In this document: positions 1 to 10,812 of the stretch, piece after piece
Layout: every line of letters begins with the position of its first letter
Position numbering within the stretch: position 1 is the stretch's first letter
Origin: Staphylotrichum longicolle
Taxonomy: Eukaryota > Ascomycota > Sordariomycetes > Sordariales > Chaetomiaceae
Direction of reading: 5' to 3'
Length of the DNA: 64,000 bases
NCBI GenBank assembly: GCA_019096155.1
Contig: JAHCVI010000005.1
Span: forward strand, 134,468-198,467
Program-made: the position numbers and the translations under genes
Notes under the pieces: generated by a model
The model's input: only the letters and a program-made list of their open reading frames with translations
Databases searched by the model: none
Told to the model about the DNA's origin: nothing

Positions 1-2744
1 CCGGTAAGGTTGAGACTAGTGAGGATGCCGAGGTTACCCCTGAGTCCCCAAACCAAGACCCAGAGAAGCCCCAGTACCGGCCCACGGGACATGAACGTAT
101 CGGAGACCAGATTCCGCACCGGCTGCTGGAGGAACTTGCGCCGAATGGGGAGGGCGAGTACCTCCTCGACAAGATAAACAACATGACTGAGGAGGAGGCG
201 GTGGCCATCATCCAGGAGTCTTACAAGTTCCACGCCGACGACTGGAACTTCCCAACCGAAATGCGCGAGCGGATGCGGCGTCTGCTAGAGGGCCCCAAAC
301 AGTATGGCGAAATGTACGACCGTGACTTGAGGGTTGACGCCGTTACCCTTCGCTTCTCTTCCCCCTACCCCGGAGTCCGCGCTGCCGCCGATATTCTCGA
401 CACCTCGAGTGTGCCAATCGAGACCATACGGGCCTATTTTCTGGGAATCTCGTGGGCTGTCATTGGGACATTCGTGGCGACCTTCTTCAACAGCAGATTC
501 CCTGCCATCGGTGAGAGAGAGCCTCCAAACAGTTGGCAGAAAACAGCAGATGCTCACAGACCTCTAGGTCTCAGCGGCTCGGTCATCCAGATCTTGTTGT
601 TCCCCTGCGCCAAATTTCTCGAATGGGGTTTTCCAGACTGGGGTATCACGCTGTTTGGCGTCCGCCATTCTCTCAATCCGGGCCCCTGGACGTTTAAGGA
701 GCAGATGTTTGCTACGATCACATACAACATATCGATCTACACCACAAACTCATACGGAATGGTAAATCTGCACTCTTTATCTCTTTTAACTGGAACCGAG
801 ACTAACCAGCAACAGATCCTGGTCCAGAAAATGGATGTGTACTATGGTCTAACCTTCGTCTCCTTCGGCTATCAACTGATGTTGACGCTCTTTGTCCAGC
901 TGATGGGCATGGGATTTGCAGGCTACCTGCGGCGGTTTAGTGTCTACCCGGTGAAAGCGGCTTGGTTCACCACACTTCCTGTCATTATGATGAATCGGGC
1001 TCTAACTCGTCCAGAGCCACGGGAGAACATCAACGGTTGGACCATCTCACGGTACAGGTTCTTCTACATCTGCACCATCTCAATGGCCATCTACTACTGG
1101 CTTCCCGGGTATCTGTTTAACGCGCTGTCGACATTCAACTGGATGACATGGATCGCCCCTGAGAATCTGACTCTGGCAATCCTCACCGGCTCGTCCCTTG
1201 GACTGGGCCTATTCAACCCCATCACCACCTTCGACTGGAACATCGCCACGAGCTCATACGCCGCTCTTTCCCAGCCCTTCTTCAGTACATGTACCATGTG
1301 GTTTGGTACTCTCCTCAGCGCCCCGATCATTCTCGCCATTTACTACACCAACACGAACTTCACAGCGTATCTGCCCATCAATTCCAGTTCCGCTTTTGCC
1401 AACGACGGCAAGCCATACCGTGTGCAGAATGTCGTGGTCAACAACAAGCTCGACGAGGCAAAATACCAGTCCTACTCTCCGCCTTTCTACTCGGCTGGCT
1501 ACATCCTCACTGTGGGCGCCAACTTTGCCTTCTACCCCGTCTATTTTCTGTACATCATGATCAACCAATGGACGACGGTCGGACGGGCATACGTCGACTT
1601 CTACAAGGGCCTGAGGTACGGCAAGGGCAACTACGAAGACGCCATGGACGTGCACAGCAGGCTGATGGCGCAGTATCCAGAGGTGCCCGACTGGTGGTTC
1701 CTGCTGATCCTCGTGCTCGCCATCGTGGTAGCTTGCGTGTTTCTGTCCATCTACCCGCTCGACACGCCCGTGTGGCTCGTCTTTCTGATCATCGCTGTCA
1801 ACCTGGTCTTTGCCGTGCCGCTGTCGTTGCTGTCGGCCACCACGGGGACGAACCTCAGTCTGGGCTCGCTCATCCAGGTGCTGACGGGGTATCTGCTGCC
1901 CGGGAACCCCAACGCTTTTCTCTTTGCGCAGACCCTCGGATCGTGGGCGCTGGCGGGGTATGGCGACAATTATGTGCAGGACCAGAAGATGGCGCACTAT
2001 GTCAAGATTGCGCCGCGGGCCGTGTTTCGGAGCCAGATTGGGACGATCATCATTACCTGCTTTGTGGCCGTTGCGACCCAGAACTTCATCATGGAGAACG
2101 TCAAGGGGCTGTGCACCCCTGATCAGCCGAGCCGGTTCACCTGCGCCAACGATGGCGCGCCGCTGTACGCTAGCTCGCTGATGTGGGGGCTGCTCGGGTC
2201 GGAGCGCATGTTTGGCGCCATGTATCCGCTGTTCAAGTGGTGCTTCTTGATCGGGACGGGCATCGCGGTGGTCTTTCTCGTGGGTCAGGGGTTGGGGCCG
2301 AAGTACCTGCCAGGTGTGAAGGAGAAGCTCAGAGTGAAGTTGAGGCCGAGGACATTTGCAGTGCTGGACAAGACACTGTTTCCGTTCGTTGCGTCGCTGT
2401 TGTGGCTGAATCCGGTCCTGGTAATTCAGGGGGTGCAGCACTGGGCTCCGTCGAACCTGGCTTACAAGACGCCGGGGTTCATCCTGTCTTTTATTTTCAT
2501 GTACCTGCTGCCCAAGTATCGTCTGGCTTGGTGGGAAAAGTACAATTATGTACTCTCGGCGGCGTTGACGGCTGGCGTGGCGATCAGCGCGCTCATCATG
2601 TTCTTTGCGGTTGGGTACAGCCCGATCAAGCTGGAGTGGTGGGGGAACAAGGTCAGCTCGGCGGGTATGGATGGGAGGAGCGTCGCCATTTTAGCCATTC
2701 CGGAGAGGGGATATTTTGGACCTGAGAAGGGGAGTTTCCCCTAA
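1..2744 (+). CDS. OPT-family oligopeptide transporter, 5' end beyond the window
   Basis: Proton-coupled plasma-membrane importer of small peptides or related compounds (OPT superfamily, fungal ISP4-like). The frame of the ATG at 183 stays open to the left edge with a charged, conserved-looking N-terminus, so the start is probably outside. Seen: many hydrophobic helices, an NPGPW...FKEQ segment near 677-703 matching the family NPG motif, and KIAPR near 2004-2018 matching the family KIPPR motif. Two stretches look like introns although both keep the frame: 511-567 (57 nt, GTGAGA to CTAG, branch CTCAC) and 762-815 (54 nt, GTAAAT to ACAG, branch CTAAC). Removing them gives a smooth helix after RFPAI and joins YGM to ILVQKM. 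Stop at 2742-2744. Family certain; substrate unknown. Confidence 0.93.
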   Translation, partial: GKVETSEDAEVTPESPNQDPEKPQYRPTGHERIGDQIPHRLLEELAPNGEGEYLLDKINNMTEEEAVAIIQESYKFHADDWNFPTEMRERMRRLLEGPKQYGEMYDRDLRVDAVTLRFSSPYPGVRAAADILDTSSVPIETIRAYFLGISWAVIGTFVATFFNSRFPAIGEREPPNSWQKTADAHRPLGLSGSVIQILLFPCAKFLEWGFPDWGITLFGVRHSLNPGPWTFKEQMFATITYNISIYTTNSYGMVNLHSLSLLTGTETNQQQILVQKMDVYYGLTFVSFGYQLMLTLFVQLMGMGFAGYLRRFSVYPVKAAWFTTLPVIMMNRALTRPEPRENINGWTISRYRFFYICTISMAIYYWLPGYLFNALSTFNWMTWIAPENLTLAILTGSSLGLGLFNPITTFDWNIATSSYAALSQPFFSTCTMWFGTLLSAPIILAIYYTNTNFTAYLPINSSSAFANDGKPYRVQNVVVNNKLDEAKYQSYSPPFYSAGYILTVGANFAFYPVYFLYIMINQWTTVGRAYVDFYKGLRYGKGNYEDAMDVHSRLMAQYPEVPDWWFLLILVLAIVVACVFLSIYPLDTPVWLVFLIIAVNLVFAVPLSLLSATTGTNLSLGSLIQVLTGYLLPGNPNAFLFAQTLGSWALAGYGDNYVQDQKMAHYVKIAPRAVFRSQIGTIIITCFVAVATQNFIMENVKGLCTPDQPSRFTCANDGAPLYASSLMWGLLGSERMFGAMYPLFKWCFLIGTGIAVVFLVGQGLGPKYLPGVKEKLRVKLRPRTFAVLDKTLFPFVASLLWLNPVLVIQGVQHWAPSNLAYKTPGFILSFIFMYLLPKYRLAWWEKYNYVLSAALTAGVAISALIMFFAVGYSPIKLEWWGNKVSSAGMDGRSVAILAIPERGYFGPEKGSFP

Positions 2745-3200
2745 TCATGTCGCTCGACAAACATGGCCAGCAAGCCAGCTGGCATGACATCAACCCACCA
2801 ACCGAAGGGCGGAACAGGGGACTGTCCTGAGAAGCTGAGACACCGGCTCACAACCGAAGGAATCTCATTACGCTACCGGATCCCACAAGACTGCAGGTTG
2901 TTGCTGGTGTGACGCGGGGAGCGACAGGTCCGTGGGAGGCGCCATGGCCATGGAGAGCAACCATGACCTCCACGGCAATCATTAGCGGTGTGCCTGCGGA
3001 GCCTGCAGGCCTGCAGAATCCTGGGCTCGATCTCCCACAAGACTGCCACCAAGGACCGGATCCGTGATGGGCACGGCCGGGTTGGTTCATCTCAAGGGGT
3101 GCAATCTTCGCGAGGCAACATGCCACACACCTTTTCACGGCCAGGGTTCCATTGCAAAAGCTTGATCCCTCGTGGTGAGACGGGGATGACAAGCGGGGGA
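2745..3200. other. Intergenic stretch between OPT gene and transposon
   Basis: No convincing gene. Short reading frames on both strands lack family features. The stretch ends at the TA target site of the neighbouring transposon. Confidence 0.5.
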
Positions 3201-3202
3201 TA

Positions 3203-3250
3203 AGTCGGGCACCCCCCATTCCGATCACCCCACTTTCCGATCACTTGGCA
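3203..3250 (+). repeat. Left terminal inverted repeat of Fot1-like element
   Basis: 48 bp, exact reverse complement of the right end. It contains two CCGATCAC words (3221-3228 and 3237-3244), which may be subterminal transposase-binding repeats (inference). Confidence 0.95.
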
Positions 3251-3303
3251 ATCTTGGCCCCTAAACCACCCCTTTTTTCCCACCCCTATATACTCTAGCT
3301 AGT

Positions 3304-4912
3304 TTAACTAACTACAATACATGAAGCATCTGAATCTGAACTTTCTGACCCGCTCTCTTCAGCTATAGAGTTGTCTATACGGCCTGCTTCAATCTGGGCT
3401 TTGTGGACCTGTTCAATTGAAGCGAACTGGGTGTTGGGATCTGGGACTACCTTCTTCCTTTTGGTCTTAACTGTGGCCTCTAATTTAGCTTTGAGGACCT
3501 CGTTTTCTTGTTGCAACCGAGCCAATTCGAAGTCCTTCTCGTCAAAAGCCTTCTCAACCTTCCTAAATAATAGCCGTCGTGTTGAGAGATCCTGCCGTCG
3601 GATGGCCAGGTGTTGAGGTGGTCCCGGAGGACTGTCTTCTTCCGTGGGGTTGTAAATTCGACTTCTTTGGCCTCAACAACTAGCTGAGGAGGTTGCTGGG
3701 ATATTGGAGTCTGTAGTGGATGTCGTTGTTTATCAAGGTTGAGCCTCTGGTTCGAATTCTCCAGCAAAAGACGGCTCATAAGAGGTTTGGCGATATTGAC
3801 TGGCCACAACCCGCCTGCCCTCCACCCAGACTTGATGTTGTGAGCTGTGATGGCTTGTTTCCGAGCCTGGAGGATGCATTTTAACATCAACTGCTTGCCA
3901 ACGACTGTCGATTCCGACCAGCTATTCATCTGGTTGAGGAGCTTGCGGTAGGTGTGTTTTAGGGAGAGAACACAGATAAATCTAACGGCTGGAGAACGTG
4001 GGAGGTATGAGCTGGTAAAAAGAGTAACTGGATATTGTTGTCGAAGCAATGCCACATAAACTCGGTAGTTGTATGGCTGTCGTGGCCGTCCAAGATCAAG
4101 AGTCGTCTTTGGGAGGGGTCTTGCGGCCGGGTCCGAGGGATAAACACCCGTTGAAGCCATTCCAACGCCACCACCCTATTTATCCAACCTTTTTCAGTTG
4201 CAGTGAATAACCAGTCCTCCAATCCATCCTTTTCCACCGGGAACCATTGTTGTTGAACACTCTTGCCCCTGAAAATGACAGCTGGTGGGAGTGCTACCCC
4301 TGTTGCCGAGATACACTCGATGAAGGATGTCCAAGCCCGCGATCCTGGATCTTTCCGTTGAACGGCACGCGTTTCAGAGCTCCCAACAACTAGCCCATTG
4401 GTCCCTTGGCCTTCCATCAAGCCATATTCGTCCATATTATACCGGTTGGCTGGTAAGATGTCCTTGATGGCCGGGATATTCAGGTGTGGGAACCAACTGC
4501 GGATGACTTGGTCAGTGGCCCCATTGACTCGGACCGAATCAATCTTACGGGCTCTTTGGGTTCGAAGGACTGGATTTCTTCGAATAAACCGGTTAACCCA
4601 GCCCTTTCCGACAGTCGTTCGAGGTGCTCCTTGGGCCTGTAGAACCCGGCTTGCGAACTCCCGGATCTGGGCGTGGGTTGGAGGAATACCGAGAGCTACC
4701 TGGGTTAAGACCCATTTGGTAAGATGATCTTCTTGTATTCGACTGAGGGTCTGTTGTGGTTCGGAGGCTTCTTGATGGGTCTGGGCACCATGGATACGGT
4801 CGGCCAAAGTAGTATATGGGATGCTAAATTCCCGGCTGATACTTCGAATAGAATGGCCACCACGATGGTATTTCTGGACCGCATCTCGTAAATCTTGCTC
4901 TGAATAAGCCAT
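3304..4912 (-). CDS. Fot1/pogo-family DDE transposase, reading frame broken twice
   Basis: Cut-and-paste transposase. Starts at ATG 4912. Order: N-terminal helix-turn-helix of psq type (SIRSISREFSIPYTTLADRI), a CENP-B-type HTH (KWVLTQVALGIPPTHAQIR), then the DDE domain with NMDEYGL (first Asp), LLILDGHDSH (second Asp) and HTSHVLQPLDLSVF (third Asp), and a C-terminal coiled coil plus acidic tail. The frame slips near 3962 (TCTCCCTAA, one C short of the expected Ser-Pro-Leu-Lys) and near 3629 (CCGGGACC, one G short). Both are single-base losses in C/G runs, so the gene may be intact in reality. Otherwise full length at about 535 residues. Confidence 0.9.
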
Positions 4913-5014
4913 CTAGAAGCGGTGATACTAGAGTTAAAAAATGGAGTGGTTTGACCAAAGATTGACCGAGCTGTAGTAAGTTGAAGTGGTGTGGTTGAGA
5001 AAGCGGTGAGGATA

Positions 5015-5062
5015 TGCCAAGTGATCGGAAAGTGGGGTGATCGGAATGGGGGGTGCCCGACT
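5015..5062 (-). repeat. Right terminal inverted repeat of Fot1-like element
   Basis: Exact reverse complement of the left end, followed by TA at 5063-5064. Begins TGCCAAGTGATCGG on the plus strand. Confidence 0.95.
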
Positions 5063-5064
5063 TA

Positions 5065-6924
5065 ACCCTATTTGCTGGAAATTGTGAGTTGGGTGGCATT
5101 GTGTTCGCGACTTGCATCTCACGGCTGAGCTGCAGAGTCGTCACAGACAGCGCTGGCCCACAGGCCAAGCGAAGGATCGGTTCCCAACTCTGGTCGTTCT
5201 CCCGGTCTTGACGAGAACACGAAGAATGAGAACGATTTGGGCTTAAATACATGGTTGAGCGACCGAGATGAAAAGAGCACAACATTGAATAGGCACAGCC
5301 CTCCCGTTCGTTCTCTGCCGGAATGCATCAAAATGTTGGTCGTGTGCCGGCTGAGCTATTTTGCCCACATTCCAGCCGCGGTTCATGTTTTCACACCAAC
5401 ATGAAAAGACTCAATAGGGGGATCCAGGTCAGGAATTGGGACAGCATCCCCCCTACGACGAAACCGGTGCAAATGCCGCGAGGGAGAGGAGAAGATCATC
5501 CCCAAGAGACGAAAATCTCTCAGTGGATTCAGCCATCTCCTCCCACAACAACTGCTGCGTTGGGATACGAGGCCGCACAATTCCCGTTGTGTCCCAGGTG
5601 CATCGAGGTGCACTGTGTAAGCCGCAAGCCCAAGTGGCATCGTCGGCCGGCATGTGGACGTCGGCTGCCTCCCAACGCTAGGACAGATGGGGCCACGATC
5701 CCTGGCGCCATCTTACACGCTACTGCGCGGATGCCGTGAGTGGCATCCCGGCCGGTACGTACACGCACATTCTGCAAGAATACTCCGGGGCCGTGGAATG
5801 CATGGCCAAAAGGCGAGAAGGGCCTACGTGGGGGCTGCCCGAGGGTTGGTCGCAGCGTTCGCGTTGGGCGGATCCCTCCAATTTAGGTTTTTTAGCGCCC
5901 CCCTTAGCGTCTCGTTAGCAGTGATAGGGGACGGAACATGGAGCTTAAGAGCTACTCGTAGCAGAATCCCATGTACACCTTAAACGGAGCCCACTCCTGC
6001 CCACCTTGTCCACCTTGGGGCGGAGACCATCCGTCCCATGTGTCTGTGGATGCCGTCCAAGGGGCAAAAATAACACCTCACTTTGGACACTGGGAAATAA
6101 ATCACTCAGCCCCATCATGCTCTCGATCCCAGCATCGTCCAGACCAGCCGGCGTCGCGTCGGCCATCCCAAATGCAGGTAAACTTGAGGTAAACGTCACG
6201 TAATGCCATCTTATGTTCGACAGAACTTGGCAGTCCCGAGAACAGGTCTTGACGATGCTTGACATTTGCTCTCCAGCCAAGGCAGGGGACGACTCCAACC
6301 ACAGCGGAGCTGCCTGCTTCTTGTTTGCTCAGGGCCTCAGGCTGAGTGCAGTGAGGGTACCAACTGTCCGACTCCTTGCTGCTTGCCTTTCTGACTGCAT
6401 GTGACGAACAATTGCACAGGTGGCGGGATACCCAATCGAATCCATGCCCCGGCCATTTCCCCTTCGCTGTCCGACAGTAAGCTCCCGACTTGGGATGACG
6501 ATGGATACATGCGGCATGCCCGCTGGATCCCGCAGTCCCAAGGTACTGAGGAGAGCGTCGCAGCTCCCCCGAGGCTTGCCGTAACCCACATCTGGAAGGC
6601 GACTGCGACAACACCATCATGGGACGGGTTAGTCTGGATGGGATTGGATCGGATCGGCCCTGGCAAGCTGCGTATAAAGGAGGCCCAGGCGGTGGCCCAG
6701 GGGACCGACAGGAACCTGCAGTTTTCAGTCACTCGTCCTCCCCTGCGTCTGCATTGTTGCGACCCTTCTTTGTTGGCTCCGTCTCGGCGGACTTGTCCCT
6801 TGTGACACAGCGGTGTCTTCCGGGTTGCCGGTTCTCGTTTCTTGAATCTGGTTGAACACCACCAGCCTCATCCTCCCCGAATCCAACCAAGAAATACCGC
6901 ATCCAGCAGTTGGCGACAGACACC
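5065..6924. other. Long intergenic region upstream of the ATPase
   Basis: About 1.9 kb without a gene I can support. Reading frames here are short, overlap on opposite strands and lack domain features. The last 250 bp are the likely promoter and leader of the ATPase gene. Confidence 0.5.
6673..6678 (+). promoter_or_regulatory. TATA box candidate of the P-type ATPase gene
   Basis: TATAAA about 250 bp upstream of the ATPase ATG, in a GC-rich setting. No transcription start is known. Confidence 0.4.
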
Positions 6925-9900
6925 ATGGCGAATGAGACCGAGGCAGGCGCGTCTCCTGACCTGGAGGCCGCCGTTGCCCGTCCGGGCATCACCTTTGAGG
7001 ACAGCACCAAGAACGTCCGTGAGACCCGGGAGACTCGTGTTGGTCGCGCAGCCCGGAGGAGCAACTCTCGCTCTCGCTCTCGTCGCCGATCTCTGAGCAC
7101 CGGCTCTGGCGGTGCCGCATCGCCATACAGCGGTGTGCCCATCGAATACCGCACCCTCTCGATTCAGGTTGCCGAGTCCCAAGCATTTGCCGACGATGCC
7201 GCCGAACTTAAGGGCAAGACAGCTGCCAAGAAAGACGACCAGGACTACTTTGCGAACCTTAGCTTCCACCAGCTCGCCGTCGACCAGATCTGCCAGCAGC
7301 TCAATGTCTCGACCGATCAAGGCCTGTCCGCAGAGAGCGCTGCCCGGCGCCTCGAGCGCGATGGCCAGAACACACTCCCACACCCCAAGACAAACTACGC
7401 AAAGAAACTGTTCTGGTACCTGTTTGGCGGGTTCTGCTCAGTTCTCTGGGTCGGCGTCATCATCTTCTTCCTCTGCTGGCGCCCCCTGAGCAACCCGCCA
7501 TCGGCGACCATGCTTGCCCTCGCCATTCTCGTCATCATCGTCATTGTCCTCCAGGCCGGCTTCTCGGCCTTCCAGGACTGGTCTACGGTTCGGACCATGA
7601 GCTCCATCATGGACCTCCTGCCCTCCGAGACCATGGTGCTCCGAGACGGAAAGAAGACGCGGATGTCTGCCACCGAGCTCGTGAGTGGCGACATTGTCTT
7701 TCTCGAGATCGGCAACAAGGTCCCCGCCGACATCAGGCTCGCCCACTCGGGCGATATCCGCTTTGACCGGTCCGTTCTCACGGGCGAATCGAGGAAATCG
7801 AGGGAGCCGTCGAGTGTACCGACCCGAACTTCCTCGAGAGCCGCAACATCGCGCTGATGGGCTGTCTCGTCTGCAACGGTAGCGGCATGGGCGTAGTCAT
7901 TCTCACAGGCGCTCGGTCAGTCATGGGCCGTATTGCCGCTGCCACGGCCGGTGTCAAGGAGAAGCCGACTCTGATCCAACGGGAAATCACTCGCTTCGTC
8001 CGCATTATCGTCTGTCTGACCGTGGTTCTGGCGTTGCTGATCCTCCTCGCCTGGGTTGGCTGGCTGCGGGTGAAGCACTCGGGGTTCATGGATGTCGTGG
8101 CCATGCTGAACAATGTCATGGGTTGCGTCGTCGCTTTCATTCCCGAGGGTATGCCTGTCGGCGTGGCCCTCACCCTGATGATGGTCGCTCGGCGCATGAA
8201 GGCTGCCAATATCCTCCCCAAAGGCCTCGGCACTGTCGAGACACTCGGTTGCGTTAACGTCATCTGCTCCGACAAGACGGGCACCTTAACCAAGAACGAG
8301 ATGCGCGTGAACTCGGTTGCGTTGGTCGACCACGAGTTCGAGTCGCCCGAGGCTGTTTACCAAGACCTGCGCTCAGAGACTCCATCGAAGAGTTCTTCCG
8401 CCCTCTACCGTGCCGCTGATCTCTGCAACGACGCTTCGTTTGATCCCACATCCTTCCACCTTCCTCCGCCAGACCGTGAGGTTCAGGGCAATGCCACCGA
8501 CTCGGCCGTCCTCCGCTTTGTGGCTGGTGGCATGAAGGGCGACGAGGGCCAGACGAAGAAGCCCCGGGACTTTGAGATTCCCTTCAACTCCAAGAACAAG
8601 TGGATGTTGACCATGTATCGCGACGCCAGCTCTGCGGATTCCGGAAAAGGTGACCAGTATCAGATGTACGTAAAGGGTGCACCTGATGTCCTCCTTCCGG
8701 CTTGCACCAAGTACTGGTCCGGCAAGACAAACTCGGTTCAGCCCCTCGACTCTGCCGCCCGCGCTTCCTTCAAGTCATTCCAGGACAGGCGTTCCCGCCA
8801 CGCTGAACGTGTCATTGTGCTGTGCGAGAAGACCATGAGGCCGACCAGCAGGCACGGCACCAACGCCTTCAGTGATGAAGTTGCCATCAACGCCATCTCG
8901 GACCTCACTGTTGTCGGCATCATGGGCATCATCGACCCTCCACGCATGGAGACAGCTGCCACCATCTCCGAGTGCCGCCGTGCCGGATCTCGCTTCTTCA
9001 TGGTGACGGGCGACTACGGTCTGACCGCCTCAGCCATTGCCACACAGATTGGCATCTTCACCGGTTCCCGCGAGCCCGATACCTTTGATCAGGTCCGTGC
9101 TGCCGCCAATGTCCTTACCGCCTCCGAGTCAAGCGACAAGAGCGTGTCGACCGAGCGCGGCAGTCTCCTCCTCGAAGGCCACCAGATTGCCCGTCTGACC
9201 AACGACGACTGGGACGTCGTCTGCCACTACCAAGAGATCGTCTTTGCCCGCACCACCCCTGAACAGAAACTCCGTATCGTCAATGAGTTCCGTGAGCGAG
9301 ACAACGTCGTGGCGGTTACCGGCGATGGTGTCAACGACGCGCCTGCCATGCGTGCTGCCGACGTGGGTATCGCTGTTGTGACAGGCTCCGACGTGGCCAT
9401 CGAGGCCTCGGACCTGGTTCTCCTCGACCGCTTCGATGAAATTGTCCAAGCCATCCGTCTCGGCCGCCTCGTCTTCCAGAACCTCCAAAAGGTCATCGCA
9501 TACCTGTTGCCCGCCGGCTCCTGGTCCGAGATCTGGCCGGTCCTGCTCAACGTCTTCTTCGGCGTCCCGCTGCCCCTCTCCGCTTTCCTCATGATCATCA
9601 TCTGCGTCTTCACCGATCTCTTCCTCTCCCTCTCGCTCATCATGGAGAAGGAAGAGTTTGACCTGCTCTCCCTCCCGCCCCGCAACCACAAGCGCGACCA
9701 CCTCATCAACTTCCGCATTTACGCCCAGGCCTATCTCTTCATGGGCTTCATGGAGACCATCACCGCCCACGCCATGTTCTTCCTCTACATGTGGAAGTAC
9801 GCGCGCATCCCGGCCTCGGCGCTCTTCTTCGCGTTTGAGAACTACACCGAGGGGTTCTACGGGTACACCACCGAGGAGCTGCAGCACTTCAACACGACGG

Positions 9901-10232
9901 GCCAGTGCGTCTACTTCGTCACCTTGGTCATTCTCCAGTGGGGCAACATCCTGTCGGTGCGGAACCGCAGGTTGAGCATCATGCAGGCCGACCCGATCCG
10001 CAAGAAGAGACGGAACCCGTGGCTGCTCCTCTCGATGGCCATCAGTCTTGCCATCGCTATCTTTGTCACAGAGGTGCCCGGCATCCAGACCCTCTTTGTC
10101 ACGGCGTCGGTTCCCATCGAGTTCTGGCTGATCCCTATCCCACTGGCCTTGGGCATCCTCTGTATGGATGAGCTGCGGAAGTTGGCTGTCCGCCTCTTCC
10201 CGCGCGGGCCGATTGCTCGTATCGCTTGGTGA
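6925..10232 (+). CDS. P-type cation ATPase, fungal Na+/K+-ATPase alpha-like, one frameshift
   Basis: ATP-driven cation pump in a membrane (P2-type). Start chosen at ATG 6925 (context CACCATGG). Order: disordered N-terminus rich in Ser/Arg (about residues 40-60), cation-ATPase N-terminal domain, helices M1-M2 (7405-7600), actuator domain with TGES at 7777-7788, M3-M4 with IPEGMPVGVA, phosphorylation motif DKTGTLT near 8272, nucleotide-binding domain, hinge motif TGDGVNDAP near 9318, and six C-terminal helices. Directly after TGES the frame slips at about 7790: TCGAGG lacks one G that would give the continuation beginning EEIEGAVEC. Downstream the frame is open to 10232 with all motifs intact. 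About 1100 residues if rejoined. Ion specificity not proven. Confidence 0.9.
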
Positions 10233-10812
10233 CAATGCCTGCGGCGGGTGGCCGCGCTTCGTGCACTTGCAAGGGGGACTCTGGGGTGTGTGGATTGCTG
10301 CTCGAGTGGCTTGAGGTGGGGCGAGTTGGTGAAAGGGTCGTCGAGAGCGAGGTTGAGCCGGCGTGGTCGGAGGGGCTGTTGTGGGAGAATCTGGCATAAA
10401 TACTCGGGGATATCTGACAACAAGATAGCGCGAAAGATATTGAATTTGCCAGTGATATTTTCCCGCTTGTGAACTTTGCATTATGTCTTGACAGTCTCGG
10501 CTTTTAATCTGTATTGTTCTCTTTTTTCCTTTTTCTTTCTTTCTCTTCTTTCTCTATTCTTCTCCTTTCTCTTTCTCCCCTTTTCTCTTTTTTCCTCTTC
10601 TTCTTCCTCTTCTTCCTCTTCTTCCTCTTCTTCCTTTTCTTCCTCTTTCTTCCTCTTCTTCCTCTTCTTCCTCTTCTGCCTCTAGTAAGGAAGGAACAGA
10701 ATCTTCCTTTATCAATATTGCTATAATTGGTCACTTGTTTCTCGTCTTCGTCTGAACATGAATATCTGCTAACTTTTCAAGCTGTGTATCGTCACCGCGT
10801 GTCATGGCTACC
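10233..10812. other. Intergenic region with CT-rich tract
   Basis: Between the ATPase stop and the convergent orphan gene A. Apart from the pyrimidine tract at 10513-10680, nothing is recognised. Confidence 0.5.
10513..10680 (+). repeat. Pyrimidine microsatellite (CTT/TTTCC-rich)
   Basis: About 170 bp almost purely C and T, dominated by CTTCTTCCT and TTTC units. The reading frames across it (poly-Ser/Phe or Arg/Lys-rich) are low-complexity artefacts. It could drive replication slippage and is hard to assemble. Confidence 0.85.

Larger units (their letters stand above)
3203..5062 (-). mobile_element. Fot1/pogo-type DNA transposon, complete with terminal inverted repeats
   Basis: Element of about 1.86 kb. 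Positions 3203-3250 and 5015-5062 are perfect inverted repeats of 48 bp, starting AGTCGGGCACC at each outer end, and both ends are flanked by TA (3201-3202 and 5063-5064), the Tc1/mariner-superfamily target duplication. Length, repeat size and TA site match Fot1-like elements of filamentous ascomycetes. Inside is one transposase on the minus strand. Identical repeats argue for a recent insertion, and the coding part shows no series of G-to-A stop codons, so repeat-induced point mutation has apparently not acted on it. Confidence 0.95.

Noticed and set aside
1254..2441. 395-codon minus-strand frame inside the OPT gene
   Set aside because: Composition (many His, Gln, Arg) and position show it is the antisense shadow of the transporter.
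7777..7860. Intron to explain the ATPase frame break
   Set aside because: No GT-AG pair of usable length; one missing G explains the break and restores the family sequence.
9129..10481. 450-codon minus-strand frame over the ATPase 3' end
   Set aside because: Low-complexity His/Asp/Glu/Arg translation opposite a strongly conserved P-type ATPase; antisense shadow.
10476..10734. Poly-Ser/Phe and Arg/Lys-rich frames
   Set aside because: Translations of a CT microsatellite, not genes.
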